From: JAGOMX01 sp041738135
GTDB lineage: Bacteria; Pseudomonadota; Alphaproteobacteria; JAGOMX01
Length of the DNA stretch: 64,000 nucleotides
NCBI GenBank assembly: GCA_041738135.1
Contig: JBGSQK010000029.1
Coordinates: forward strand, 1 to 64,000
Reading direction: 5' to 3'
Part shown: in pieces, positions 36,739 through 45,505 of the stretch
Position numbering within the stretch: position 1 is the first letter of the stretch
Layout of the letters: every line of letters begins with the position of its first letter
The notes under the pieces: model-generated
Database searches by the model: none
What the model saw: only the letters and a program-made list of their open reading frames with translations
What the model was told of the DNA's origin: nothing
Position numbers and translations under genes: made by a program

Positions 36739-37869
36739 ATGATGTTAAAAATCACATATTACATATTTCGTCAACTGAGTTTAACAACTTTATTTTTGAC
36801 GATAGTCCTTACGGCGGCAGTCTGGCTAACACAGTCCTTGCGCTTTGTCGATGGTGTGCTGAATAAAGGCCTGTCTATTAAGACTTTTTTCCACCTCATT
36901 TCATTTTTGCTGCCGGAGCTAGTCAGCATTGTATTGCCAGCTGCCTTTATGATCGCTGTCATTTATACCTACAATCGTCTCATAGCAGATCAAGAACTTG
37001 CAGTTATGCGTTCTGCGGGCTTAAGTCATTGGCAATTGGCAAAGCCCACTTTGCTTGCAGCATCTTTGATAACTCTTATTCTTTATTCCCTGAATATGTA
37101 TTTTCTTCCCAATGCCTACACACGAATGCACGATATGGAACATAGCATGCACAACACCATTTCCTCTTCCATGCTTCAAGCAGGGGAATTCAACAATCTT
37201 AAAGGGCTGATGGTTTATATACGCGCACGTCAAAATGAACGCGATATGAAAGGCATCCTCATTTATAACAATCGGGATAAAGCCCAACCATTTCTTATCA
37301 CTGCTGAGGCAGGCTCAATTATAAAAACCGATGAAGGAATGAAATTAGTTCTAGTAAACGGCGCCAGACAAGACATGGATAAAAAGACCAGCAATCCGTC
37401 GATGCTCTATTTTGACCAATATATGGTCGAACTAGAAGCCCCCAACGGACAGGGTAAAAACCGCAAGAAAAACCTGCAAGAATTTGGCCTATGGGACCTA
37501 TTATACCCCACCGATAACATTGCACAAACCTCTCACCACAGTCGGTTTAAAGCACATGGTCATCAACGCATTTTGAACCCATTACATGCACTAGCCTTTT
37601 CATTAATTGCTCTTTCAATCATGCTCTATGGACAGATCAACAGACGTCGGCGCACAAAAAAGATACTAACAATTGTTGCAGCTGCTTGTATTTTACAATT
37701 GCTAACGCTCGCATTCATAAATCTCTCTGAACATTTTTGGGTTACCATTCCTTTGAGCTATTTAACCCTATTCATAGCCATCGCACTACCTTTTGCCTAT
37801 ATCAATGAATGGTTTGATTTTTCACGACCATCAAAACCAGAACATATGAGTAAAGAGTTATTGCAATGA
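36739..37869 (+). CDS. lptF: LPS export ABC transporter permease LptF
   Basis: A 376-residue inner-membrane permease of the LptB2FG complex that extracts LPS and passes it to LptC/A/D. Three hydrophobic segments precede a large periplasmic beta-jellyroll, and three follow it, as in the YjgP/YjgQ family. The DQELAVMRSAGLS coupling motif at about 77-89 is diagnostic. Two adjacent ATG codons are possible starts. It overlaps lptG by four bases (ATGA). Confidence 0.93.
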   Translation: MMLKITYYIFRQLSLTTLFLTIVLTAAVWLTQSLRFVDGVLNKGLSIKTFFHLISFLLPELVSIVLPAAFMIAVIYTYNRLIADQELAVMRSAGLSHWQLAKPTLLAASLITLILYSLNMYFLPNAYTRMHDMEHSMHNTISSSMLQAGEFNNLKGLMVYIRARQNERDMKGILIYNNRDKAQPFLITAEAGSIIKTDEGMKLVLVNGARQDMDKKTSNPSMLYFDQYMVELEAPNGQGKNRKKNLQEFGLWDLLYPTDNIAQTSHHSRFKAHGHQRILNPLHALAFSLIALSIMLYGQINRRRRTKKILTIVAAACILQLLTLAFINLSEHFWVTIPLSYLTLFIAIALPFAYINEWFDFSRPSKPEHMSKELLQ

Positions 37870-38960
37870 TGATATTTTCTACACTTCCACGCTACTTCGC
37901 TCGAACATTTCTGACTTGGTTCGCTGTTTTTACTTTCGGAGTTACCTCACTCATCTTGTTGTTTGATTTTTCAGAACTTATAAGAAGAGCATCCACAAAG
38001 GATAACGTTAATTTTGATAATCTTATCAAGATGACGTTTCTTAAACTTCCCCATCTGCTGGAAATGCTACTGCCATTTATCGTTCTTTTTTCTGCCATGT
38101 TTGCCTTATGGAAACTGAATCGTCAAAACGAAATAAGTGTTTCGCGAGCCGCGGGCCTCTCTATTTGGCAATTGATCTCGCCCTTTATGATCGTCGCCCT
38201 ATTTATCGGCTTTTTCGATTTGTTTGTGATAAATTCTGCATCTTCTGGGATGCTCGCCCAACACAAAACCATGGTGGCTGAAGTTTTTCATAACAACAAA
38301 GGCGGAATTTCCATATCTAAAACAGGTATATGGCTGAGGTATGCCTCAGATACCGGCCCCATAGTGTTACGAGTCGGTCATATAAATGTGGAAGAAAAAA
38401 TCCTTTCAAACCTAACCATTCTGGAATATGACGATAAAGATATGTTACAAGTAAGAATCGACGCCACAACCGCTAATTTTGTGGGTGAGGGGCTAATGTT
38501 GAATAATGTTTGGATCTACCCTTACAAGGCAGAGCCTATTCATCACGAAAACCTACCCTATAATACATCTTTGTCGCTCAACCACATACAAGACAACAAA
38601 AGGGACCCGGAAACAATTTCTTTTTGGGAGTTACCCAGCTTTATAGATTTGTTGGAGGAGTCGGGGCTTTCTTCCGTAAAATACCGATTATATTTTCAAT
38701 CCATAATAGCTAGAGCTTTTTGGCTACTCTCTATGATTTTATTAGCGGCTACTTGTACTTTAAGACCCATCCGACAAGGAAAACAATTCTTGTTTATGCT
38801 GCCAGCAGCACTAATAGGCTTTTCCTGGTACTTTTTACGTGATATTACCTATGCTATGGGACAATCATCCACTCTGCCAGTCACTCTTGCCGCTTGGTCA
38901 CCTGTGGCCATTAGTGCTATGATCGGTTTAGTGACGTTGCTACATATCGAGGAACATTAG
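37866..38960 (+). CDS. lptG: LPS export ABC transporter permease LptG
   Basis: A 364-residue partner of LptF with the same architecture. The coupling helix region reads NEISVSRAAGLSIWQLISP. The periplasmic domain spans about 130-270, and three C-terminal membrane helices follow. It overlaps lptF by ATGA, and lptD starts immediately after its stop, forming a tight lptF-lptG-lptD operon. Confidence 0.93.
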   Translation: MMIFSTLPRYFARTFLTWFAVFTFGVTSLILLFDFSELIRRASTKDNVNFDNLIKMTFLKLPHLLEMLLPFIVLFSAMFALWKLNRQNEISVSRAAGLSIWQLISPFMIVALFIGFFDLFVINSASSGMLAQHKTMVAEVFHNNKGGISISKTGIWLRYASDTGPIVLRVGHINVEEKILSNLTILEYDDKDMLQVRIDATTANFVGEGLMLNNVWIYPYKAEPIHHENLPYNTSLSLNHIQDNKRDPETISFWELPSFIDLLEESGLSSVKYRLYFQSIIARAFWLLSMILLAATCTLRPIRQGKQFLFMLPAALIGFSWYFLRDITYAMGQSSTLPVTLAAWSPVAISAMIGLVTLLHIEEH

Positions 38961-41156
38961 GTGATCACACGCGCCATTGCTATAAGTACTTTATTAATTC
39001 TGAGCCTAACTTCAACAGGTTATTGCCAGAAAAAACAATTAAACGAACCCGTGTTAATTCATGCGGACGACCTGTCATTTGATAAAGAAAAGAACACTGT
39101 CACAGCTTCGGGAAACGTGGAAGTCTACCAAGAAAAAGAAGTTTTAACCGCTGACACAATCACCTATAACCGCCTTCTAGATAAAATAACGGCTACCGGT
39201 CATGTGGTCTGGCAGCGAGAAACAGGCGATGTGTTTTTTGGTTCCGTAGTGGAATTAGAAGATCGCATGAAAGACGGTGTTATAAAGGAGTTTCGCGGAT
39301 TATTAATAGATGAATCACGTTTAGCTGCCAATGTGGGAACACGCAAAAATGGCAATGAAACACAAATGAATCAAGCGGTCTACTCACCTTGTAAACTATG
39401 CAAGAACGATCCTACACAAGCGCCCTTATGGCAAATTAAATCTGAAACGGCACTTTGGGATGAGACCAATCACGATATCATCTATACGGATGCATGGATG
39501 GAAGTATTGGGTGTTCCCGTGCTTTACACCCCATACATGCGACATCCTGATCCCAGTGTGAAGCAAAGAAGCGGTATTTTAACACCAATCATTAGTACAT
39601 CTAAAGACCTGGGCTTCTACGTAGGCCTGCCTTATTATTATGTGATCAGCCCTGATAAGGACATTACTGTAACGCCTTTGATAACAAGTAATATGGGCCA
39701 GTTTTTAAGTGGTGAATATCGACAATTGTTCTCAAATGCCAGATTAAATTTGGGTGGCAGCTATGGCTCGTCCAAAAGAAAAGTAAACGGCAGAAATAAA
39801 GATGCATGGCGCGGCCACGTAGACAGCGATGTTGAATGGGACATCAATGATTATTGGCGTTTCGAAGCCAATGCCTTACGAGCAACGGATAAAACATATT
39901 TGAGAAACTTCCCTTTCTACGGCTATGTACATGAAAACGTACTTACGTCCAAAGCAAAGGTAGAGGGATTTTATGGATTAAACTATTTCCGCACACAAGG
40001 TTTTCTCTACCAAGGATTGCGTGATACAGACAAGCAAAAAACCATACCCATTGTCGCTCCAGCTGTAGACTTAAATTATTTGTCGCCTCAACAATTCTGG
40101 AATTCGAGATTTACCGTTGATGCCAATGGCCTCGTTATTACTAGAAAAGAAGGAACCAACGTTCAACGATTATCATCAACCGTCGGTTGGAATGTGCCTT
40201 TCGTCTCTGTTCTAGGTGATAAGCATAAAATTTCTCTTCTCATGCGTGGTGACGGTTATAACAGAGAAAATTTTACACGTAACAACGATGGTACAAAGGC
40301 AAGAGCTTTCCCACAAGCCTACTGGGAATGGGAATATCCTTGGATCCAAACACATAACACAGGTAGCACAGTCATATCCCCTATGGCGAGTCTTGTGGTG
40401 GCACCGAAAATTGGCAATCAAAATAATATTCCTAACGAAGATTGTGATTACATAGACCCCAATGATGACTATGTTTTAAGCAATGATCGTTTCCCTGGAT
40501 TAGACCGGATCGATGATGGAAGCAGAATAAATTACGGTCTAAAAGCTTACACTCAAATCTCTAAAGATTTGAAAGGCGGAGCGTTTTTTGGCCAAACAGC
40601 TAGCTTTACAGCACCCAATAGAGCTTTTGCTGGCACTGGTTTCGAGAAGAAATATTCGGATATCTTTGGCCGCGTAAACGTTACCTTGTTTGAATATTTA
40701 GATGCTCGCTATAGATTTCGTCTTGACCACTCCAACTTCAGTGCTATCAGAAACGAGTTACAAACCAGCATTGGCGTTCCAGAATTTAAAGTAAACGTTG
40801 ATTATCTCAAACTACCTCGATTTGTGGGTGACACACAAAGACAAGGAGACGAGCAAATCTCATTGGGCATCTCATCTGTATTTGCTAAAGGATGGCTTGC
40901 ATCCGTTAGTACGGTTCGTGATTTAGGCAAAAGCAGCCGCACCCTGGAAAATGTTGGAAATATAAGTTATGAAAATGAATGTATCAACGTGGCCCTGCAG
41001 TTGAGCCAAACCTTTTATAAAAGCAGAAATGGTGTATCGCCTGATCACGGTTTTATGTTTATTCTCACATTTAAAACCATGGGCGGACAAACATTGCATA
41101 AAATTAAATGGAATAAGGAATTTAAGGCAATACACGGCAATGACACAAATAATTAG
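38961..41156 (+). CDS. lptD: LPS-assembly outer-membrane protein LptD
   Basis: A 731-residue LptD. A signal peptide (MITRAIAISTLLILSLTS) is followed by an OstA/LptA-like jellyroll (LIHADDLSFDKEKNTVTASGN, DTITYNRLLDKITATG). After it comes a long beta-barrel region that ends near MGGQTLHKIKW. The pair of cysteines in YSPCKLC (about 147-150) may form the interdomain disulfide typical of LptD, but no late cysteine pair is evident. The GTG start directly follows the lptG stop and has a GAGGAA site inside lptG. Confidence 0.92.
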   Translation: MITRAIAISTLLILSLTSTGYCQKKQLNEPVLIHADDLSFDKEKNTVTASGNVEVYQEKEVLTADTITYNRLLDKITATGHVVWQRETGDVFFGSVVELEDRMKDGVIKEFRGLLIDESRLAANVGTRKNGNETQMNQAVYSPCKLCKNDPTQAPLWQIKSETALWDETNHDIIYTDAWMEVLGVPVLYTPYMRHPDPSVKQRSGILTPIISTSKDLGFYVGLPYYYVISPDKDITVTPLITSNMGQFLSGEYRQLFSNARLNLGGSYGSSKRKVNGRNKDAWRGHVDSDVEWDINDYWRFEANALRATDKTYLRNFPFYGYVHENVLTSKAKVEGFYGLNYFRTQGFLYQGLRDTDKQKTIPIVAPAVDLNYLSPQQFWNSRFTVDANGLVITRKEGTNVQRLSSTVGWNVPFVSVLGDKHKISLLMRGDGYNRENFTRNNDGTKARAFPQAYWEWEYPWIQTHNTGSTVISPMASLVVAPKIGNQNNIPNEDCDYIDPNDDYVLSNDRFPGLDRIDDGSRINYGLKAYTQISKDLKGGAFFGQTASFTAPNRAFAGTGFEKKYSDIFGRVNVTLFEYLDARYRFRLDHSNFSAIRNELQTSIGVPEFKVNVDYLKLPRFVGDTQRQGDEQISLGISSVFAKGWLASVSTVRDLGKSSRTLENVGNISYENECINVALQLSQTFYKSRNGVSPDHGFMFILTFKTMGGQTLHKIKWNKEFKAIHGNDTNN

Positions 41157-41293
41157 AATTTGACAATGTCATTGGTAAATTGCGATGAATTCAATTGATT
41201 TTTGTAATGTTTTCTGCTCAATATATGTACAGAGTATTAGATCGTAGGTTGAGCTCCCTCACCCACGAGCATTAAAAAGTTATGAGGAAAACC

Positions 41294-42055
41294 ATGAGAC
41301 GCATTTTTGCAATTATTTTGGGACTAGGCCTGACTAGTTCAATCGCTAGCGCACAAAACGCAGGACAGGGTTCGCTGTCACAGTTACAAAGCCAAATAGA
41401 CAAGCAGCAAGACGAAATCCGTCAATTGCGCGGTCAAGTGGAAGAGCTCCTGTATTTGGTAAAAAAACAACAGCAACAGGTGGAACAGTCAGCTGCATTT
41501 GATAAGTCTGCACCTAAGCCCCCCGTCATACCACAAAAGCCACATCCCGAAGAAGTCCCTTTGGTTTCTTCCAGCATACTCGCGGGTCAATCCACAAGCA
41601 GTGGAGGGTCTCAACCCCAAGGCTCAGGCAACAGTGTCAACGACTACAATGAAGCTCGCACCTTGCTGGAGCAAAGAAATTTTGCGGAAGCTGAAGTAGC
41701 ACTCACCCATTTCATAAAAAAATATCCGAAGGATCCTATGCTCGTCAACGCAACCTATTGGCTAGCAGAAACTTACTATATCCGTTCGGATTACGCGCAA
41801 GCAGCATTAAAGTTTGGAGAGGCTTATCAGGCCTATCTTGACCATAAAAACTCACCTTACAAGGAACAAGCGCTCAGCAAAGGCCCTGAAATCATATTCA
41901 AACTAGCATCTTCTTTGTATAACATCGGCAAATATAAAGATGCCAAGCTTACACTTGAAGAACTCAATTCGGAATTCCCGAAGCTCCCAGGAAACATCCG
42001 CAGTCAAGTGGACGTACTGAAGAGAGAACTGTCCCGTAAAGCGACGCAAGGTTGA
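41294..42055 (+). CDS. cpoB: Tol-Pal associated periplasmic protein CpoB (YbgF)
   Basis: A periplasmic protein that coordinates cell-wall synthesis with outer-membrane constriction. I prefer the second ATG (41294) because GAGGAAAACC stands just upstream and it gives a clean signal peptide ending ASA. An N-terminal coiled coil (QSQIDKQQDEIRQLRGQVEEL) mediates trimerisation. A proline/serine linker follows, then C-terminal tetratricopeptide repeats (NEARTLLEQRNFAEAEVAL, ATYWLAETYYIRSDYAQAA). The gene overlaps tilS by 4 bases. pal and tolB, normally upstream, are not in the window. Confidence 0.88.
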   Translation: MRRIFAIILGLGLTSSIASAQNAGQGSLSQLQSQIDKQQDEIRQLRGQVEELLYLVKKQQQQVEQSAAFDKSAPKPPVIPQKPHPEEVPLVSSSILAGQSTSSGGSQPQGSGNSVNDYNEARTLLEQRNFAEAEVALTHFIKKYPKDPMLVNATYWLAETYYIRSDYAQAALKFGEAYQAYLDHKNSPYKEQALSKGPEIIFKLASSLYNIGKYKDAKLTLEELNSEFPKLPGNIRSQVDVLKRELSRKATQG

Positions 42056-43320
42056 TTACTCAAGAACAATTTTCTAGATCAATTGAAGACCTGCTCCCCA
42101 ACCGATCAAGCAACCGACTAGCCGTAGCTGTATCGGGTGGGGCCGACAGCATGTGCCTTTGCCTTCTCATGAACCTATGGGCTCGGTCAAATGGTCTATG
42201 CATTGTCGCATTAACTGTTGATCATCTACTACGCGCCGAATCCACTGCCGAAGCTGAAAAGGTCCTCTATTGGATGCAGCAACGAGGGATTGAACATCAT
42301 ACTCTCTCATGGAAAAAGGAATCTCCACCAGCGAACCTTCAAGATTCAGCTCGACAGGCTCGCTACAAACTCCTTATAGAGTGGTGTAGTCAGAACCATG
42401 TCAAGTATCTAGCCCTAGCGCACAATCTAGACGATCAATTTGAAACAGTCATGCAACGATTGGCCCACCACAGCGGTCCTTCGGGACTTGCAGGCATACC
42501 TCTGGCCAGAAGCACGGAGCATGTAAAGATTCTTAGGCCCCTGCTCAATTATTCTAAAAGCCAAATCATAGAAACCTTGCGCCACCTCAATCAAGAATGG
42601 ATCGAGGATCCAAGCAATCAAAATACCAAATTTACGCGCATAAAAATCAGGCAACAACAGGAACGTTGGTCCAGTTATGGCCTTTCAAAAGAACGAGTTT
42701 TACAGCTAAAGCAGAAAATGGTTCAACAACGTATGCTGAAGGAAAGTCAGGTTCAGGATTTTTTGGCGCAACATATGACTTCCCACGCAGAAGGATACGT
42801 ATTGCTAGATTATGAACATCTTATAGCGCAGGATTCGCAACTACTGGAATTGACCATAATTCACTTGCTGAAATTCGTGTCAGGTCGCATATACCCTCCC
42901 CGCCAGGAAAATCTCAACCACGCCATTTACCAAATAAGCTTACGCCATAACACAACAATCCATGGTTGCATTCTACAACTATGGCAAGGGAAGTTATTGA
43001 TTTGTCGAGAAGCCCACAATATGGAGCCAACGAAAAACTTTCAAGGGCTCGAAACGGTAATATGGGACAATAGGTATCAAATTACACTGAAAGATTCGCC
43101 CGAATTGGATGATGCAAGAATACAATCTCTAGACAATAGCTGGCTAGACTTGAAATCAAACCCCCATCTTATGTCGCTACCAACAGCTGTTAGGCCCACT
43201 TTACCTAGCATTTGGTTAAAAGAACGATTGCTATGTGTCCCGCATTTGGATTATGATGGCAATCTAGATGTGGTCAAAGAATGCAAGTTATTGTTTTATC
43301 CCAGTTTAAATTTTGGGTAG
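42052..43320 (+). CDS. tilS: tRNA(Ile)-lysidine synthetase TilS
   Basis: ATP-dependent enzyme that converts C34 of the CAU-anticodon tRNA-Ile to lysidine so that it reads AUA. The PP-loop SGGADS is at 28-33, followed by LTVDHLLR and LALAHNLDDQFET. The second half is divergent. The start is TTG at 42052, overlapping the cpoB stop (TTGA), which explains the lack of a stronger upstream signal. The order cpoB-tilS-ftsH is conserved in alphaproteobacteria. Confidence 0.93.
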   Translation: MITQEQFSRSIEDLLPNRSSNRLAVAVSGGADSMCLCLLMNLWARSNGLCIVALTVDHLLRAESTAEAEKVLYWMQQRGIEHHTLSWKKESPPANLQDSARQARYKLLIEWCSQNHVKYLALAHNLDDQFETVMQRLAHHSGPSGLAGIPLARSTEHVKILRPLLNYSKSQIIETLRHLNQEWIEDPSNQNTKFTRIKIRQQQERWSSYGLSKERVLQLKQKMVQQRMLKESQVQDFLAQHMTSHAEGYVLLDYEHLIAQDSQLLELTIIHLLKFVSGRIYPPRQENLNHAIYQISLRHNTTIHGCILQLWQGKLLICREAHNMEPTKNFQGLETVIWDNRYQITLKDSPELDDARIQSLDNSWLDLKSNPHLMSLPTAVRPTLPSIWLKERLLCVPHLDYDGNLDVVKECKLLFYPSLNFG

Positions 43321-43403
43321 CCTTCATCTTTAATTAAACTTCTCGGGCCATAATATATTTATGGGTCGAACTATTATGTAAGCATTTTACGGAGAATTAG
43401 CCA

Positions 43404-45317
43404 ATGAACAATATCAACCGCAATATCGCATTATGGGTCATCATTGGCTTGTTCGTCATTATTCTATTTAATGTATTTCAAACAGGCGGTGAAAAATCCA
43501 ATCGCGAAGTATTGCAGTATTCCGACTTCTGGAAAATGGCCACCGAGAAGAATCTTGTGGATGCAGAGCTTAAAGGTAATGTGGTTACCGGTACAACAAA
43601 AGACGGTAAAAAATACAAAGCTTATGTACCTGCCCAAGATGGCACTTTAGCCCAGCGCCTTACGGATCAAGGTGTACGCGTAAATACACCTGAAGGCGAT
43701 GAAACCAATCCTATTCTCGCAGCATTGCTGTCCTATTTCCCCTTCATTCTACTCATCGGCGTATGGCTATTTTTCTTGCGTCAGATGCAATCGGGAAGCA
43801 ATCGTGCCATGGGCTTTGGTAAGTCGCGGGCGAAACTGCTGACCGAAAAGCAAGGTCGCATTACCTTTGAAGATGTAGCTGGCATTGATGAATCCAAACA
43901 AGATGTAGAAGAAATCGTTGAATTCTTACGCGATCCTCAAAAATTCCAGCGCTTAGGCGGTAAAATACCCAAAGGTGTGCTGTTGATAGGCGCACCAGGT
44001 ACGGGTAAAACACTACTGGCTCGCGCCATTGCGGGTGAAGCCAATGTGCCCTTTTTCACCATATCCGGTTCGGACTTCGTTGAAATGTTCGTGGGTGTAG
44101 GTGCATCCCGTGTTCGCGATATGTTTGAGCAAGCCAAAAAGGAAGCGCCTTGCATCATCTTCATCGATGAAATCGACGCTGTAGGCCGCCATCGCGGCGC
44201 CGGCATGGGTGGTGGTAACGATGAGCGTGAGCAGACCCTGAACCAATTGCTTGTTGAGATGGATGGATTTGAAGCCAACGAAGGCGTTATTCTATTGGCC
44301 GCCACCAACCGCCCTGATGTATTAGATCCTGCATTATTACGTCCCGGCCGCTTTGACCGCCAGGTCATCGTACCTATGCCAGACGTAAACGGTCGTGAGC
44401 AAATATTAAGTGTGCACATGCGTAAAGTACCTCTTGGTAAGGATGTGGATAAGAAGGTCTTAGCTCGCGGAACCCCAGGTTTTTCTGGTGCAGATCTTGA
44501 AAACTTAGTCAACGAAGGCGCCTTAACGGCTGCCCGTCGCAATAAACGCGTGGTAAGCATGACTGAATTTGAAGAAGCCAAAGACAAAGTCATGATGGGT
44601 TCAGAGCGTCGTTCACTGGTTATGACCGATGAAGAAAAAAAACTCACCGCCTATCATGAAGCCGGACATGCTGTGGTTGCCTATCATATGGAGCATTCCG
44701 ATCCTATTCATAAAGCCACAATTATCCCCCGCGGCCGCGCATTGGGTATGGTGGTACGTTTACCAGAAAACGACCGAGTATCTATGCCAAGAACCAAGCT
44801 GGAGGCTGACCTGGCTGTAGCTATGGGTGGACGCATTGCTGAAGAGCTCATCTTTGGTCGCGAGAAAATCACCACTGGCGCATCCTCAGACATTAAGCAC
44901 GCCACAGACATCGCTAGACGCATGGTAACTGAATGGGGCATGAGCGACAAGCTAGGCCCACTCACCTATGGTGAACCGCAACAAGAAGTATTCCTTGGAC
45001 ACTCAGTAACCCAAACCAAAAGCATGTCTGAAACCACAGCGGAAGTGGTGGACAGCGAAGTACGCCTCATTATCGACAAGGCATACGCTCTAGCTGAACA
45101 CACGCTTAAAAAGCACAACAAACATCTGGAGATCGTAGCTAGAGGCTTGCTAGAGTACGAAACCCTAAGCGGTGAAGAAATTAACTCTCTGATCAAAGGC
45201 GAAGGCATCGATAGACCGTCCATTAACAAAGAAGCCACTCCTAAGAAAAAGCGTAAAGCTTCCGTACCGGGCGTAGAAAAAACATCCAAGCTAACTCCAG
45301 AGCCTCAGGAAGGCTGA
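43404..45317 (+). CDS. ftsH: ATP-dependent zinc metalloprotease FtsH
   Basis: Membrane-anchored hexameric AAA+ protease that degrades misassembled membrane proteins and regulators such as LpxC. Two transmembrane helices (about 7-25 and 105-125) flank a small periplasmic domain. Walker A GAPGTGKT, Walker B IIFIDEIDAVG and the second region of homology (RPDVLDPALLRPGRFD) are intact. The zinc site HEAGH is at 418-422. The 637-residue length is typical, with a lysine/proline-rich C-terminal tail. LpxC, its common substrate, is also encoded in this window. Confidence 0.97.
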   Translation: MNNINRNIALWVIIGLFVIILFNVFQTGGEKSNREVLQYSDFWKMATEKNLVDAELKGNVVTGTTKDGKKYKAYVPAQDGTLAQRLTDQGVRVNTPEGDETNPILAALLSYFPFILLIGVWLFFLRQMQSGSNRAMGFGKSRAKLLTEKQGRITFEDVAGIDESKQDVEEIVEFLRDPQKFQRLGGKIPKGVLLIGAPGTGKTLLARAIAGEANVPFFTISGSDFVEMFVGVGASRVRDMFEQAKKEAPCIIFIDEIDAVGRHRGAGMGGGNDEREQTLNQLLVEMDGFEANEGVILLAATNRPDVLDPALLRPGRFDRQVIVPMPDVNGREQILSVHMRKVPLGKDVDKKVLARGTPGFSGADLENLVNEGALTAARRNKRVVSMTEFEEAKDKVMMGSERRSLVMTDEEKKLTAYHEAGHAVVAYHMEHSDPIHKATIIPRGRALGMVVRLPENDRVSMPRTKLEADLAVAMGGRIAEELIFGREKITTGASSDIKHATDIARRMVTEWGMSDKLGPLTYGEPQQEVFLGHSVTQTKSMSETTAEVVDSEVRLIIDKAYALAEHTLKKHNKHLEIVARGLLEYETLSGEEINSLIKGEGIDRPSINKEATPKKKRKASVPGVEKTSKLTPEPQEG

Positions 45318-45342
45318 GCCCCTCAGAAATAATTGACCAATG

Positions 45343-45377
45343 AACAGCTCTAGACTCTTAGTCTAGAGCTGTTTTCA
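45343..45377 (+). terminator. Rho-independent terminator after ftsH
   Basis: A perfect 13-bp stem AACAGCTCTAGAC/GTCTAGAGCTGTT (45343-45355 and 45361-45373) with a five-base loop, followed by a short T run. It closes the cpoB-tilS-ftsH unit. Confidence 0.85.
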
Positions 45378-45447
45378 CATAAGCATAATTCATTTTCTTC
45401 AGAAGATATGCTCTAAAACTCTCCTTCCTTAAAAGAAAATTAATCAT

Positions 45448-45474
45448 TTGACCATATATTAAGTATGGTACAAT
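45448..45474 (+). promoter_or_regulatory. Probable promoter of the acyl-CoA dehydrogenase gene
   Basis: TTGACC (45448-45453) and TACAAT (45469-45474) each match five of six consensus positions, but the spacer is only 15 bases. The ATG lies about 30 bases downstream. Confidence 0.45.
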
Positions 45475-45505
45475 TAATTATACGAACAAAAAGTGGGACG
45501 CTATC

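Noticed and set aside
43937..44647. 236-codon minus-strand ORF within ftsH
   Set aside because: A long shadow frame opposite ftsH. The serine/arginine-rich translation is typical of antisense reading.
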